DNA of 15,519 bases from an uncultured Lachnospiraceae bacterium (GCA_910579935.1 CAJTVQ010000068.1:1-15519); one strand, 5' to 3'. Shown: positions 6,682 to 13,522, numbered from the stretch's first letter. Numbers and translations are program-made. The notes: generated from the sequence alone by a model not told the origin.

Positions 6682-6726
6682 TTCCATTCCTCCTATTCCA
6701 GTTCCGCATCCGCCCTACCTATTCCA

Positions 6727-6845
6727 AACTGGCATGTTCATTTTCTCCCCTTACTTCTTTTTATCCATGCCAGTTATAAACTACATTATAAACTCATCTG
6801 CACATATGAAAAGATACACTTTTTCATTTTTTAACCATGCCAGTT
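6727..6845. repeat. Three AACTGGCATG boxes upstream of pdxS (probable PdxR/MocR-type operator)
   Basis: Read toward pdxS, the box AACTGGCATG occurs at 6845-6836 and 6775-6766 in direct orientation, 70 bases apart. It occurs once inverted at 6727-6736, between the promoter and the start codon. The two direct copies share an extended form, AACTGGCATGG then a base then TAAAAA. One copy lies about 60 bases upstream of the predicted start point, one just after it, and the inverted one about 40-50 bases inside the leader. Direct-plus-inverted box sets are typical of PLP-responsive MocR-class (PdxR) regulators, but no such gene is in the window. Confidence 0.6.
6785..6812 (-). promoter_or_regulatory. 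pdxST promoter
   Basis: Read on the minus strand, TTTTCA (-35, 6812-6807), a 16-base spacer and a perfect TATAAT (-10, 6790-6785) lie about 100 bases before the pdxS start. The proximal direct operator box (6775-6766) falls right at the predicted start point. The weak -35 beside operator boxes suits a regulated, possibly activated, promoter. Confidence 0.55.
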
Positions 6846-7115
6846 TAGTATCACTAAGAATTTATCCAAAGAAAAAACGACACCATGCTTTTATTACTGC
6901 CGACCATTATACGGCGGCCGCCATTTCCCAAAGAGCATGCAGTAACTTTTTCGAATCCGAAATACAGCTTGGACAAAAATGCAGCAGCATCCCCGAAACC
7001 TACCGGAAAAATTGATTTCCATACCAATTTTAGCAAATATAGTTTCCAGCAATATTTTACCAGTACCCAGCTCCCCCAACCAATACCGATTTCCGCGAAT
7101 ATTATCAATTCTATG
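6846..7115. other. Intergenic gap between pdxS and the small 7197 gene, no gene called
   Basis: About 270 bases with no frame that has both a ribosome site and recognisable motifs. A minus-strand frame contains GELGTGK at about 7060, which resembles a P-loop, but its surroundings are not a known fold and the frame is not continuous with a start. I see no riboswitch core or strong terminator. Confidence 0.45.
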
Positions 7116-7144
7116 TTGTATTTTTACCCAAACTAAGTTACAAT
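7116..7144 (+). promoter_or_regulatory. Promoter of the small uncharacterised gene
   Basis: TTGTAT (7116-7121), a 17-base spacer and TACAAT (7139-7144) form a reasonable sigma-A promoter. Transcription would start near 7151, giving a leader of about 45 bases. Confidence 0.55.
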
Positions 7145-7196
7145 AAATAGAGAAACAGTGCATGCAGCAAAATGATACGCTATGGGAGGCGAAGAA

Positions 7197-7496
7197 ATGT
7201 TGAAAAAATACGAGAGAGCAGCGCTTATCGTGTCTGCACAGCAATATGAGGTAAATCAAGGAATGGAAGACGGATTTGAACTATATACAAAAGTTATCAC
7301 AAATGGTTGGATCAGCCCCGAGCATCTGGTTCATATTACCCGTCCGGACGGTGCGGTTGTCTGTCCTTTTATCCGGACCAGACGCGGTGTTACCTTTATC
7401 CGCGAAGGAGATTTTGTCATCACCGAAGATAACAACGAGCGCCATGTATGCGGCGCCGATAAGTTTCCTCAAAGATACAAACCTGTTGAAGAATAA
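7197..7496 (+). CDS. Small uncharacterised protein with a PGDYI-like C-terminal segment
   Basis: This 99-residue, soluble, charged protein has no signal peptide or membrane segment. I do not recognise a named family with certainty. The C-terminal third (GDFVITEDNNERHVCGADKF, then PQRYKPVE, residues 71-98) resembles the 'GDWIITGVNGE..PCKPDIFEKTYEPV' pattern found in many small phage-associated and chromosomal proteins of Firmicutes, so a compact beta fold is likely. The middle (SPEHLVHITRPDGAVVCPFI) has no motif I can name. The start is set by GGGAGG (7184-7189) 7 bases before the ATG at 7197; an in-frame ATG at 7182 overlaps that site. It has its own promoter and stands alone, convergent with the GH13 gene. 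Confidence 0.75.
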   Translation: MLKKYERAALIVSAQQYEVNQGMEDGFELYTKVITNGWISPEHLVHITRPDGAVVCPFIRTRRGVTFIREGDFVITEDNNERHVCGADKFPQRYKPVEE

Positions 7497-7504
7497 CTTT
7501 CGGC

Positions 7505-7525
7505 AGGCTGTATATATGACAGCTT
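7505..7525 (+). terminator. Weak terminator after the small gene
   Basis: AGGCTGT (7505-7511) pairs with ACAGCTT (7519-7525), including one G-T pair, around a 7-base loop, 8 bases after the stop codon. The following TGTAATATAC is a poor T-tract, so this may stop transcription only partly. Confidence 0.35.
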
Positions 7526-7549
7526 TGTAATATACTTCTCATAAATTCC

Positions 7550-7586
7550 AAAAAACAGATGCAGCACACTCCTTGTCCTGCATCTG
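7550..7586 (-). terminator. Rho-independent terminator of the GH13 gene
   Basis: On the minus strand CAGATGCAG (7586-7578) and CTGCATCTG (7564-7556) form a perfect 9-bp stem around a 13-base loop, followed immediately by six T residues (7555-7550). It lies about 40 bases beyond the GH13 stop codon. Confidence 0.85.
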
Positions 7587-7627
7587 CTTTATTCGTTAAA
7601 AGTTCTTTTCTGTTTTTATACCCTCTT

Positions 7628-8938
7628 CTATCTTTCCATTTTCCAGAAATATGCACTGTAAGGAGGAAGTTCACTGCCGCCGCCAAAGTCATGCGCCTTG
7701 CCGGATATCAGATCCACCGCCGTACCGCATCCTGCGTCGAAATGCGCCGTATAGTTTTCGCCGTCCGCATTGATTGCCACAAGCACTCTTTCATTCGCTG
7801 TTTTTCTTTCAAAAATACACTGCTTATTCGTCAATACCACCGACCGGAAATCGCCGTAATTGAGCGCTTCCGAATTCTTCTTAGCCTCCGCCAGTTTCGC
7901 GATATGTTCCGACAATTCATTAAATACGGGTTCTTCAAAGCTGGCCCTGAGCGCCGGATCTCCCTGACCCTTATCTGCCTTTGCCCCCCATTCGCTTCCG
8001 TAATATACGCAGGGGATACCGGGCATACCGAAGCAGAGCGCATAGATCAGCGGTAAATGTTTTTCATTCGTCAGAATGCTCGCCACCCTGGATACATCAT
8101 GGTTATCCACAAAGGACAGCATGTGCTTGCCCCTGTAAAGCGTCCAGTTTTCCGGGCCGAACTGACGCAGCAGCGAATGAACGATCTCAAACATATTCAT
8201 GCTGTTAAAACTGGAATACAATCCCTTGTAGCATTCATAATTCGTTGCCGAATGAAGCATTCCGTCATTCACCATCTGATTATAGTCCCCATGCAGCATT
8301 TCACCCAAAAGATAAAAATCTTCTTTTTTACTGCCCGTAAAGCTGCACAGCCTGCGCACGAAATCGTGGTCCAGACAATATGCCACATCCAGCCTCAATC
8401 CGTCAATGTCAAATTCCCGTATCCAGGAATCCACACTGTCAAAAATATGCTGGATCACTTCTTCATTACGAAGGTTTAACTTCACCAAATCATAGTTTCC
8501 TTCCCAGCCTTCATACCAAAGACCGTCGTTATAATTGGAATTGCCTCCCAGATTAATATGAAACCAGTTCAGATAAGGGGAGTTCTCCCTGTTTTTCACC
8601 ACATCCTGGAACTGGTAAAACCCTCTTCCCACATGATTGAACACACCATCCAGCACTACCCTGATTCCATTTTCATGCAGTGCATCGCACACTTTCTTAA
8701 AATCTTCATTCGTTCCCAGCCGGCAGTCGATTTTTTTATAATCCCGCGTGTTATATCCATGGGTATCCGATTCAAATACCGGTGAAAAATAAACCGCATT
8801 CACTCCCAGCTTCTTCATATGGGGAATCCAGTTCAAAACCTTTAAAATTCTGGACTCACACACCCCGTCATTTTCAAACGGAGCCCCGCAGAATCCCAAT
8901 GGATAAATCTGATAAAATACACTTTCAAATGCCCACAT
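7628..8938 (-). CDS. Cytoplasmic GH13 alpha-amylase-family glycosidase (maltodextrin/cyclodextrin-hydrolase-like)
   Basis: This 436-residue (beta/alpha)8 glycoside hydrolase is predicted to cut alpha-1,4-glucans. The four GH13 regions are present: DGVFNH (97-102), GLRLDVAYC (180-188) with nucleophile D184, LGEML (211-215) with acid/base E213, and FVDNHD (276-281) with D281. Other landmarks are VFYQIYPLGFCGAP (7-20), YFSPVFESDTHGYNTRDY (50-67) and GIPCVYYGSEWG (307-318), typical of neopullulanase, cyclomaltodextrinase and maltodextrin glucosidases. There is no signal peptide, so it acts inside the cell on imported oligosaccharides. It lacks the long N-terminal domain of classical cyclomaltodextrinases, matching the shorter forms seen in Clostridia. 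The ATG at 8938 has GGGAGG 8 bases upstream. No sugar transporter lies beside it, so the exact substrate is open. Confidence 0.93.
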   Translation of the reverse strand: MWAFESVFYQIYPLGFCGAPFENDGVCESRILKVLNWIPHMKKLGVNAVYFSPVFESDTHGYNTRDYKKIDCRLGTNEDFKKVCDALHENGIRVVLDGVFNHVGRGFYQFQDVVKNRENSPYLNWFHINLGGNSNYNDGLWYEGWEGNYDLVKLNLRNEEVIQHIFDSVDSWIREFDIDGLRLDVAYCLDHDFVRRLCSFTGSKKEDFYLLGEMLHGDYNQMVNDGMLHSATNYECYKGLYSSFNSMNMFEIVHSLLRQFGPENWTLYRGKHMLSFVDNHDVSRVASILTNEKHLPLIYALCFGMPGIPCVYYGSEWGAKADKGQGDPALRASFEEPVFNELSEHIAKLAEAKKNSEALNYGDFRSVVLTNKQCIFERKTANERVLVAINADGENYTAHFDAGCGTAVDLISGKAHDFGGGSELPPYSAYFWKMER

Positions 8939-8989
8939 CTTATTTACCTCCCGTCCTATATGTTCTTCTATGCGAATTCAGGACTTTGC

Positions 8990-8998
8990 ATTATAGCA
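8990..8998 (-). promoter_or_regulatory. Extended -10 promoter of the GH13 gene
   Basis: The minus strand reads TGCTATAAT (8998-8990), an extended -10 with a perfect TATAAT, about 50 bases before the ATG. No good -35 is visible, which extended -10 promoters do not require. I see no CcpA-type cre box overlapping it. Confidence 0.6.
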
Positions 8999-9079
8999 TC
9001 TTTTTCTATTTTATCACATTTATCCGCGAATGGATACAAGTTTTTTATCCACCTGCAGTCAATGAGTAACAACGGCCCA

Positions 9080-9114
9080 TTCCGTGACTTTGCACTTGCT
9101 GCAAAGTCACGGAA
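9080..9114. repeat. Perfect 15-bp inverted repeat in the GH13-nfo gap
   Basis: TTCCGTGACTTTGCA (9080-9094) and its exact complement (9100-9114) flank a 5-base loop. Neither strand follows with a T-run, so it is not an ordinary terminator. It could be an operator, a structured RNA stem, or a copy of a dispersed genomic hairpin repeat. Confidence 0.7.
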
Positions 9115-9503
9115 CATGTGTATATTTGTCCAAGGAGGAAACTCCCCCTCTCCGGAGGCGGTTTGAAATTGACTCAACCAGTATTTTTGCAACTTTTTGC
9201 ATAAATAACTTGCAAAATGAAAAATGTGTATAACTCGCGGCTTTTATCTTCATTTTTGACATAATCCGAAAAGAAATCCCCAATTTCCACCGAGTTATCC
9301 ACATATGACATTTATGTCATTTTTACTGACTCCCGAATCATTTTTTCTGATTTTTGACGTCATCCGGCCAAAAAGGTTTCATTTTCACTGCCCTTCACTG
9401 CAAAACTGCTCTTCCCTTTCCGGAACGGTTCAGAAATATCATTCAGATCCCGGTTTGCAGGCACGAGACCGCAGCCAAAGAACGGACTGGAGCCTAAAGC
9501 GGA
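9115..9503. other. Structured intergenic region with DnaA-box-like sites and nested inverted repeats
   Basis: This gap has no convincing gene. It holds TTTTGCAA (9185-9192) facing TTGCAAAA (9210-9217). It also holds TGTGTATAACTCG (9225-9237) facing CGAGTTATCCACA (9291-9303), with 12 of 13 bases complementary. ATGACAT faces ATGTCAT at 9305-9320, and TGACGTCA lies at 9355-9362. Two near-identical boxes, TTTTTGACATAATCCG (9253-9268) and TTTTTGACGTCATCCG (9351-9366), add a direct repeat. The arms of the long repeat are also DnaA boxes, TTATACACA (minus strand, 9233-9225) and TTATCCACA (9295-9303). Confidence 0.6.
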
Positions 9504-9533
9504 TTGTCACAGTCCGATATGCTGTGATATACT
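9504..9533 (+). promoter_or_regulatory. Promoter of nfo
   Basis: TTGTCA (9504-9509), an 18-base spacer and TATACT (9528-9533), with TGA directly before the -10 (extended -10). Transcription would start near 9540, about 38 bases before the nfo start codon. Confidence 0.65.
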
Positions 9534-9577
9534 GTCCGTAGCTTAAGAGTCAATATAAAAACACAGGAGGAAAACAA

Positions 9578-10447
9578 ATGCTGAAAATAGGTTCCCATGT
9601 GGGGATGAAAGGAAAAGAAATGCTGCTTGGCTCCGCAAAAGAAGCAGTTTCCTACGGTGCCAACACGTTTATGATTTTCACCGGCGCTCCCCAGAACACC
9701 AAACGCAAACCGATTAGGGAATTGAACATTGATGCCGCACGGCGCTATATGGAAGAACACCGGGTCACGGAGCCGGTCATCCATGCCCCTTACATTATCA
9801 ACCTCGGCAACAGCAGCAATGCGGAAACGTTCCGGCTTGCCGTCGAATTCCTGACCATGGATATCGAACGAACCGCCGCCATCGGAAGCCATATTTTAGT
9901 ACTGCATCCGGGCGCGCATGTGGGAGCAGGTTCTGCCGCGGGAATCCGAAGAATCGCAGAAGGTCTGAATGAAATACTCACGGCCGGCACCCCATGCTGT
10001 ATCGCCCTGGAAACGATGGCAGGCAAGGGCTCTGAAATCGGCAGGAATTTCGAAGAGTTGGCCGCCATTTTTGACCAGGTAAGTCACAACGAAAAACTCC
10101 GTGTCTGCCTGGATACCTGCCATATGCACGACGCCGGATATGACATTGTCCATGACTTTGACAACGTCATGACACAGCTGGACCGTCTGATCGGAAAAGA
10201 TAGGGTTGCCGTCCTTCACATCAATGACAGCAAAAACCCCTGCGGGGCCGGAAAGGACCGCCACGCCAATATCGGAGAAGGCTTTATCGGCTTTGATGCG
10301 CTGCACCGGATCGTTCATCACCCGGATTTTGCGGATATTCCCAAAATCCTGGAAACCCCCTACCGTCTGACTCCCGAAAGCCCTGACAAACCACAGCCTC
10401 CTTATCGGGAAGAAATAGCCATGCTTTCTGCGCCTTTAGGATTTTGA
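9578..10447 (+). CDS. nfo: Endonuclease IV (AP endonuclease)
   Basis: This 289-residue TIM-barrel nuclease cuts DNA 5' of abasic sites and trims blocked 3' ends in base excision repair, using three metal ions. It opens with the family KIGSHVGMKG. The metal ligands are present: H69 (VIHAPYI), H110 (LVLHPGAHVGAG), E145 (ALETMAGKG), D179, H182 and possibly H184 (CLDTCHMHDAGYD), H214 (LHINDSKN), D227 and H229 (DRHANIGEG), and E259 (ILETP). Length is normal. AGGAGG (9565-9570) lies 7 bases before the ATG. It is single-gene, with its own extended -10 promoter, and ends only 12 bases from the stop of the convergent helicase gene. Confidence 0.96.
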   Translation: MLKIGSHVGMKGKEMLLGSAKEAVSYGANTFMIFTGAPQNTKRKPIRELNIDAARRYMEEHRVTEPVIHAPYIINLGNSSNAETFRLAVEFLTMDIERTAAIGSHILVLHPGAHVGAGSAAGIRRIAEGLNEILTAGTPCCIALETMAGKGSEIGRNFEELAAIFDQVSHNEKLRVCLDTCHMHDAGYDIVHDFDNVMTQLDRLIGKDRVAVLHINDSKNPCGAGKDRHANIGEGFIGFDALHRIVHHPDFADIPKILETPYRLTPESPDKPQPPYREEIAMLSAPLGF

Positions 10448-10459
10448 CCATCTGAGTCA

Positions 10460-12916
10460 TTAAAGCCATTCATTCCAAAAGCGCTCCACCCGCTTTGCCA
10501 CCCTGTCAACCGTTACCGTCTCATATTTCTCCCATTCCCGTGGGAACATCCGCCTGTAGGAAGCGTTTAAAAACCTTTCATCCAGGAGTGCAATGATTCC
10601 CACGTCCCCTGCAGTCCGTATCACCCTTCCCGCCGCCTGAAGCACCTTATTCATCCCCGGGTAACGGTAAGCATAATCAAACCCGTTTTCCCCTATCCCC
10701 TCGAAATAATTCTTCAGTATTTCCCTCTCATTACATACCTGCGGCAGTCCGGTTCCCACAATCACCGCACCAATCAGGCTGTCCGCCTTCAAATCAATCC
10801 CCTCGCTGAAAATCCCGCCCAGCACACAGAAGCCCAGCAGGCTTTTTCCCTCTTCCCATTCCACTTCCATCCGAATCGACGCAGACAGATCCGCATCCGT
10901 ATTGCCGGAAAAACGCTGCAGGAACTCTTCCCTTTCCTTTTCCTCCATATAATCCTCCTGCACCAGGCACTCCATACGATCCCCGTCAAAAAAGCAATCC
11001 ATGAAAACCTCGTATATCCGCTGAAGAAATGCATGGGAAGGAAAGAAAACCATATAGTTTCCGGTTCTGTTCTTCACGATTTCATGGATATAAGAAGCAA
11101 TGTTATAATATTCCTGTTCCGTCCGCCTTGTATATTTGCTGGTCACATCACTGCCTATAAACAATGCCCGCCGTTCCGGGTCGAAGACCGAACGGGCATA
11201 CACCTCATAGTCTCCTTCCTCTGCTCCCAGCAGTTCCTTATAATACCGGATTGGCAGCAGAGTGGCAGAAAAGAGGATGCTGCTTCTCCCCTTTTTCATA
11301 CATTCCGCCAGATTGACAGACGGATTCACGCAAAATAGTTTCAGTATAAACCGTCCGTCCCCCATCAATTCTGAATATACCACATAATTTTCATCCACCC
11401 GCTCATAAATATCCAAAAAATGCGTCACTTCAAAGTAAAATTCCAACACTTCCGTCCGGATTTCTTTCGTGTAAAACCCATCCGGCCTGTCATGCTCTTC
11501 CAAATAACTTTCCAAAACCGTCCCCAGCCTTTGAAGTTCCGTTACAAAGGGGTCAATATATTCTTCGATCTTATATGATTCACATTCCCGCTTCAACGCC
11601 AGCAGTTCCTTATTGCATTTTTCCAGCCGGTATTCCATCTTTCCGTCCAAATCTTTTACCGCCCGTTTCAGCTTCAGGAAGTCCTCCTTGCACAAAACCG
11701 CGCTGTACATTTCCCTTCCCCTGTCCACCAGATTGTGGCTTTCATCGATCAGAAAAATATGATCCCCCTTTACCCCGTCCGCAAAAAAGCGTTTCAGATA
11801 CACATGCGGGTCAAACACATAGTTATAGTCGCAGATAATCCCATCCGCAAACAAGCTCATATCCAGACACATTTCAAACGGACAGACCCGGTACTTTTCC
11901 GCATACTCTTCCACTGCTTCCCGCCTAAAATTGTCCGAATGGGTCAACAAATCATAAACCGCGTCATTGATACGGTCATAATGCCCTTTGGCATATGGAC
12001 AGTATTCCGGATTACACTCTGTTTCCTGCATAAAGCATATTTTATCCTTGGCAGTCAATATTACCGTCTTAAATTTCAGTCCCTGCTCCCTCATTTGCTC
12101 AAAAGCTTCATCCGCCACCGTTCTTGTGATCGTCTTAGCCGTCAGGTAAAATATCCGGTCTCCCCGTCCCGCGCCGACCGACTTCACCGCCGGAAATACC
12201 GTTGATATGGTCTTCCCCACTCCTGTCGGCGCCTCAATAAAAAGCTTCCGCTTGTGATAAATGGTCTGATAAACATAAGTGACCAGCTCCTTCTGCCCTT
12301 CCCTGTAAGGAAAGGGAAACTGCAGTTCCTTTATGGATGCCTGCCGCATCTTTTTCCATTCAAATTCGAAATCTGCCCATTTGCGGTACTGTTCCATTAC
12401 CTCCATAAACCACTGTTCCAGTTCCCGGAACGTATGATCATGATGGAAATATTTGATTTCCTCCGTGTCCATATTGCAGTATGTCATCTGTACCCGTATT
12501 TCAGCCAGTCCCTTCTGCTGCGCATAAATATAGGCATAACACTTTGCCTGTGCCAAATGCACCGGAACCGCTGCTTTCAATTTCTGCAGTTCGCGGTATG
12601 TGCCTTTGATCTCATCCACTGTTATCAAAGGCCGGACTCCCTCCCCGCCCGGACCTGTGCCGGTAATGATCCCGTCCGCCCTTCCTTCCACAACAATCGT
12701 ATAACCGTCGGTTTCATACAGATATTTTAATGCCACTTCCGCCTGATATTCGGATCCCATACGCCTTTGAATCTTCCGATGGATACGCCCGCCCTCCTGC
12801 ATGGCATTTTCCGGCGAAGCCGTCCTTCGGTTATCAATATCCCCTTCCCGCAGGACGAACTCCACCAAATTACGCACCGATATAGATAATTCTGTTTTCC
12901 TGTTATCCTCCGCCAT
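10460..12916 (-). CDS. PD-(D/E)XK nuclease fused to an XPD/DinG-family Fe-S helicase
   Basis: This 818-residue protein carries two enzymes. Residues about 40-150 form a Cas4/RecB-like nuclease: H46 in GGRIH, D81 in EGRADGI, E102 and K104 in VDEIKGT, and Q123/Y127 in HLAQAKCYAYIYA. From about 200 it is a superfamily-2 helicase: FPYREGQKEL (202-211), Walker A APTGVGKT (229-236), four likely Fe-S cysteines C294, C301, C306 and C345, the walker B box DESH (391-394), SATLLP in the second RecA fold, and motif VI QAAGRVIRTAGD near 760-771. It should unwind 5'-to-3' and cleave single-stranded ends during repair or replication restart. The ATG at 12916 has AAGGA about 8 bases upstream. There are no CRISPR genes nearby, so the Cas4 likeness does not imply CRISPR adaptation. 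Confidence 0.92.
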   Translation of the reverse strand: MAEDNRKTELSISVRNLVEFVLREGDIDNRRTASPENAMQEGGRIHRKIQRRMGSEYQAEVALKYLYETDGYTIVVEGRADGIITGTGPGGEGVRPLITVDEIKGTYRELQKLKAAVPVHLAQAKCYAYIYAQQKGLAEIRVQMTYCNMDTEEIKYFHHDHTFRELEQWFMEVMEQYRKWADFEFEWKKMRQASIKELQFPFPYREGQKELVTYVYQTIYHKRKLFIEAPTGVGKTISTVFPAVKSVGAGRGDRIFYLTAKTITRTVADEAFEQMREQGLKFKTVILTAKDKICFMQETECNPEYCPYAKGHYDRINDAVYDLLTHSDNFRREAVEEYAEKYRVCPFEMCLDMSLFADGIICDYNYVFDPHVYLKRFFADGVKGDHIFLIDESHNLVDRGREMYSAVLCKEDFLKLKRAVKDLDGKMEYRLEKCNKELLALKRECESYKIEEYIDPFVTELQRLGTVLESYLEEHDRPDGFYTKEIRTEVLEFYFEVTHFLDIYERVDENYVVYSELMGDGRFILKLFCVNPSVNLAECMKKGRSSILFSATLLPIRYYKELLGAEEGDYEVYARSVFDPERRALFIGSDVTSKYTRRTEQEYYNIASYIHEIVKNRTGNYMVFFPSHAFLQRIYEVFMDCFFDGDRMECLVQEDYMEEKEREEFLQRFSGNTDADLSASIRMEVEWEEGKSLLGFCVLGGIFSEGIDLKADSLIGAVIVGTGLPQVCNEREILKNYFEGIGENGFDYAYRYPGMNKVLQAAGRVIRTAGDVGIIALLDERFLNASYRRMFPREWEKYETVTVDRVAKRVERFWNEWL

Positions 12917-13059
12917 ACCGCTTTCCTTCTTTTTTATCCCACTTTTTCTTTTATCCCGGTTTTCTTCCCTGATTCCGGTTTACATCCGTCCGGCTGTTAT
13001 TTTGACTTCCTTTTGCTATTCCTTACGGTCTGGAACCCTCTCTTTGCACAGACAAAATA
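12917..13059. other. Leader region of the nuclease-helicase gene
   Basis: Pyrimidine-rich on the + strand, with no frame worth calling and no clear -10/-35 pair on the minus strand. The helicase promoter must lie here or further upstream. Confidence 0.35.
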
Positions 13060-13100
13060 ACTCCCCATGAAAATAGTCTAACCTACTTTTCATGGGGAGT
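13060..13100 (-). terminator. Hairpin terminator after the HPr-like gene
   Basis: ACTCCCCATGAAAA (13060-13073) pairs with its complement (13087-13100), extended by TAG/CTA across a one-base bulge, with a 6-base loop. On the minus strand it is followed by TATTTTGTC, a modest U-tract. It separates the HPr-like gene from the downstream helicase gene on the same strand. Confidence 0.6.
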
Positions 13101-13205
13101 CAAACCCTCTGTCTGTTCCCTTCGCTACTCATACTAATTATTACCTGCCCGCATTTTTATTAATATTTTAAAAGCCCGCTCATATTAATCATTATATCCG
13201 GTTTC

Positions 13206-13433
13206 TTAGCATGCAACTGCCAGTCTCGACATGAACTGCTCAAAGTCAGCATCGTAACCTGAATAGGACACGGTTAAAATCTGGCTGAAATCAAGCCCGA
13301 AGACACCAACAATCGACTTTGCATCCACTACATATCTGTTATACGCAATATCAATATCGAAATCACATTTCGATGCGGCAACTACAAAGTCTTTCACTTC
13401 ATCGGGCTTTAGCATTATCCTACGTTTCAACAT
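13206..13433 (-). CDS. HPr-like protein lacking the active-site histidine
   Basis: This 75-residue protein has the HPr layout: a first helix after KPDEVKDFVVAASKC (9-23), the central VDAKSIVGVFGLDFSQ (36-51) matching the HPr regulatory loop with its serine (S40), and a final helix ADFEQFMSRLAV (62-73). True HPr carries a phosphorylated histidine in an HARPA motif at about residue 15. Here the matching region reads AASKCDFDI, and the whole protein contains no histidine, so it cannot relay phosphate from Enzyme I. Like Crh it may act only as a regulatory partner through the serine, but that is inference. The ATG at 13433 has AAAGGGTGG upstream, and the gene has its own promoter. An internal ATG at residue 7 is a less likely start. 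Confidence 0.8.
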   Translation of the reverse strand: MLKRRIMLKPDEVKDFVVAASKCDFDIDIAYNRYVVDAKSIVGVFGLDFSQILTVSYSGYDADFEQFMSRLAVAC

Positions 13434-13477
13434 AACTACACCACCCTTTCTGTAAAAAGCATTTTTGTTATGACTGT

Positions 13478-13505
13478 ATTATATCCCAAATCAGACAAAA
13501 GTAAA
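13478..13505 (-). promoter_or_regulatory. Promoter of the HPr-like gene
   Basis: On the minus strand, TTTACT (13505-13500), a 16-base spacer and a perfect TATAAT (13483-13478). The start point would be near 13471, about 38 bases before the ATG at 13433. Confidence 0.6.
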
Positions 13506-13522
13506 GCAAAATTTCGGCCCCG

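Noticed and set aside
6082..7015. Long + strand frames opposite pdxS and its upstream region
   Set aside because: They are antisense shadows of the pdxS coding sequence and operator region, without ribosome sites or protein motifs.
6854..7259. Minus-strand frames with a P-loop-like GELGTGK, possible decayed nucleotide kinase
   Set aside because: The motif is isolated, the rest of the frame fits no fold, the upstream part overlaps the real gene at 7197 on the other strand, and there is no ribosome site. A chance match is more likely, though a highly decayed remnant cannot be excluded.
9225..9303. Chromosomal replication origin
   Set aside because: Only two good DnaA boxes, no AT-rich unwinding element beside them that stands out, and no dnaA, dnaN or related genes nearby; kept only as a DnaA-box observation.
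9305..9541. 78-codon + strand frame before nfo
   Set aside because: No ribosome site; it runs through the nfo promoter and the palindromic cluster, and the translation has no recognisable motif.
10460..12916. Type IV CRISPR CasDinG or Cas4 assignment
   Set aside because: No CRISPR repeats or other cas genes are present, and the nuclease plus Fe-S helicase fusion is a chromosomal repair-type protein in its own right.
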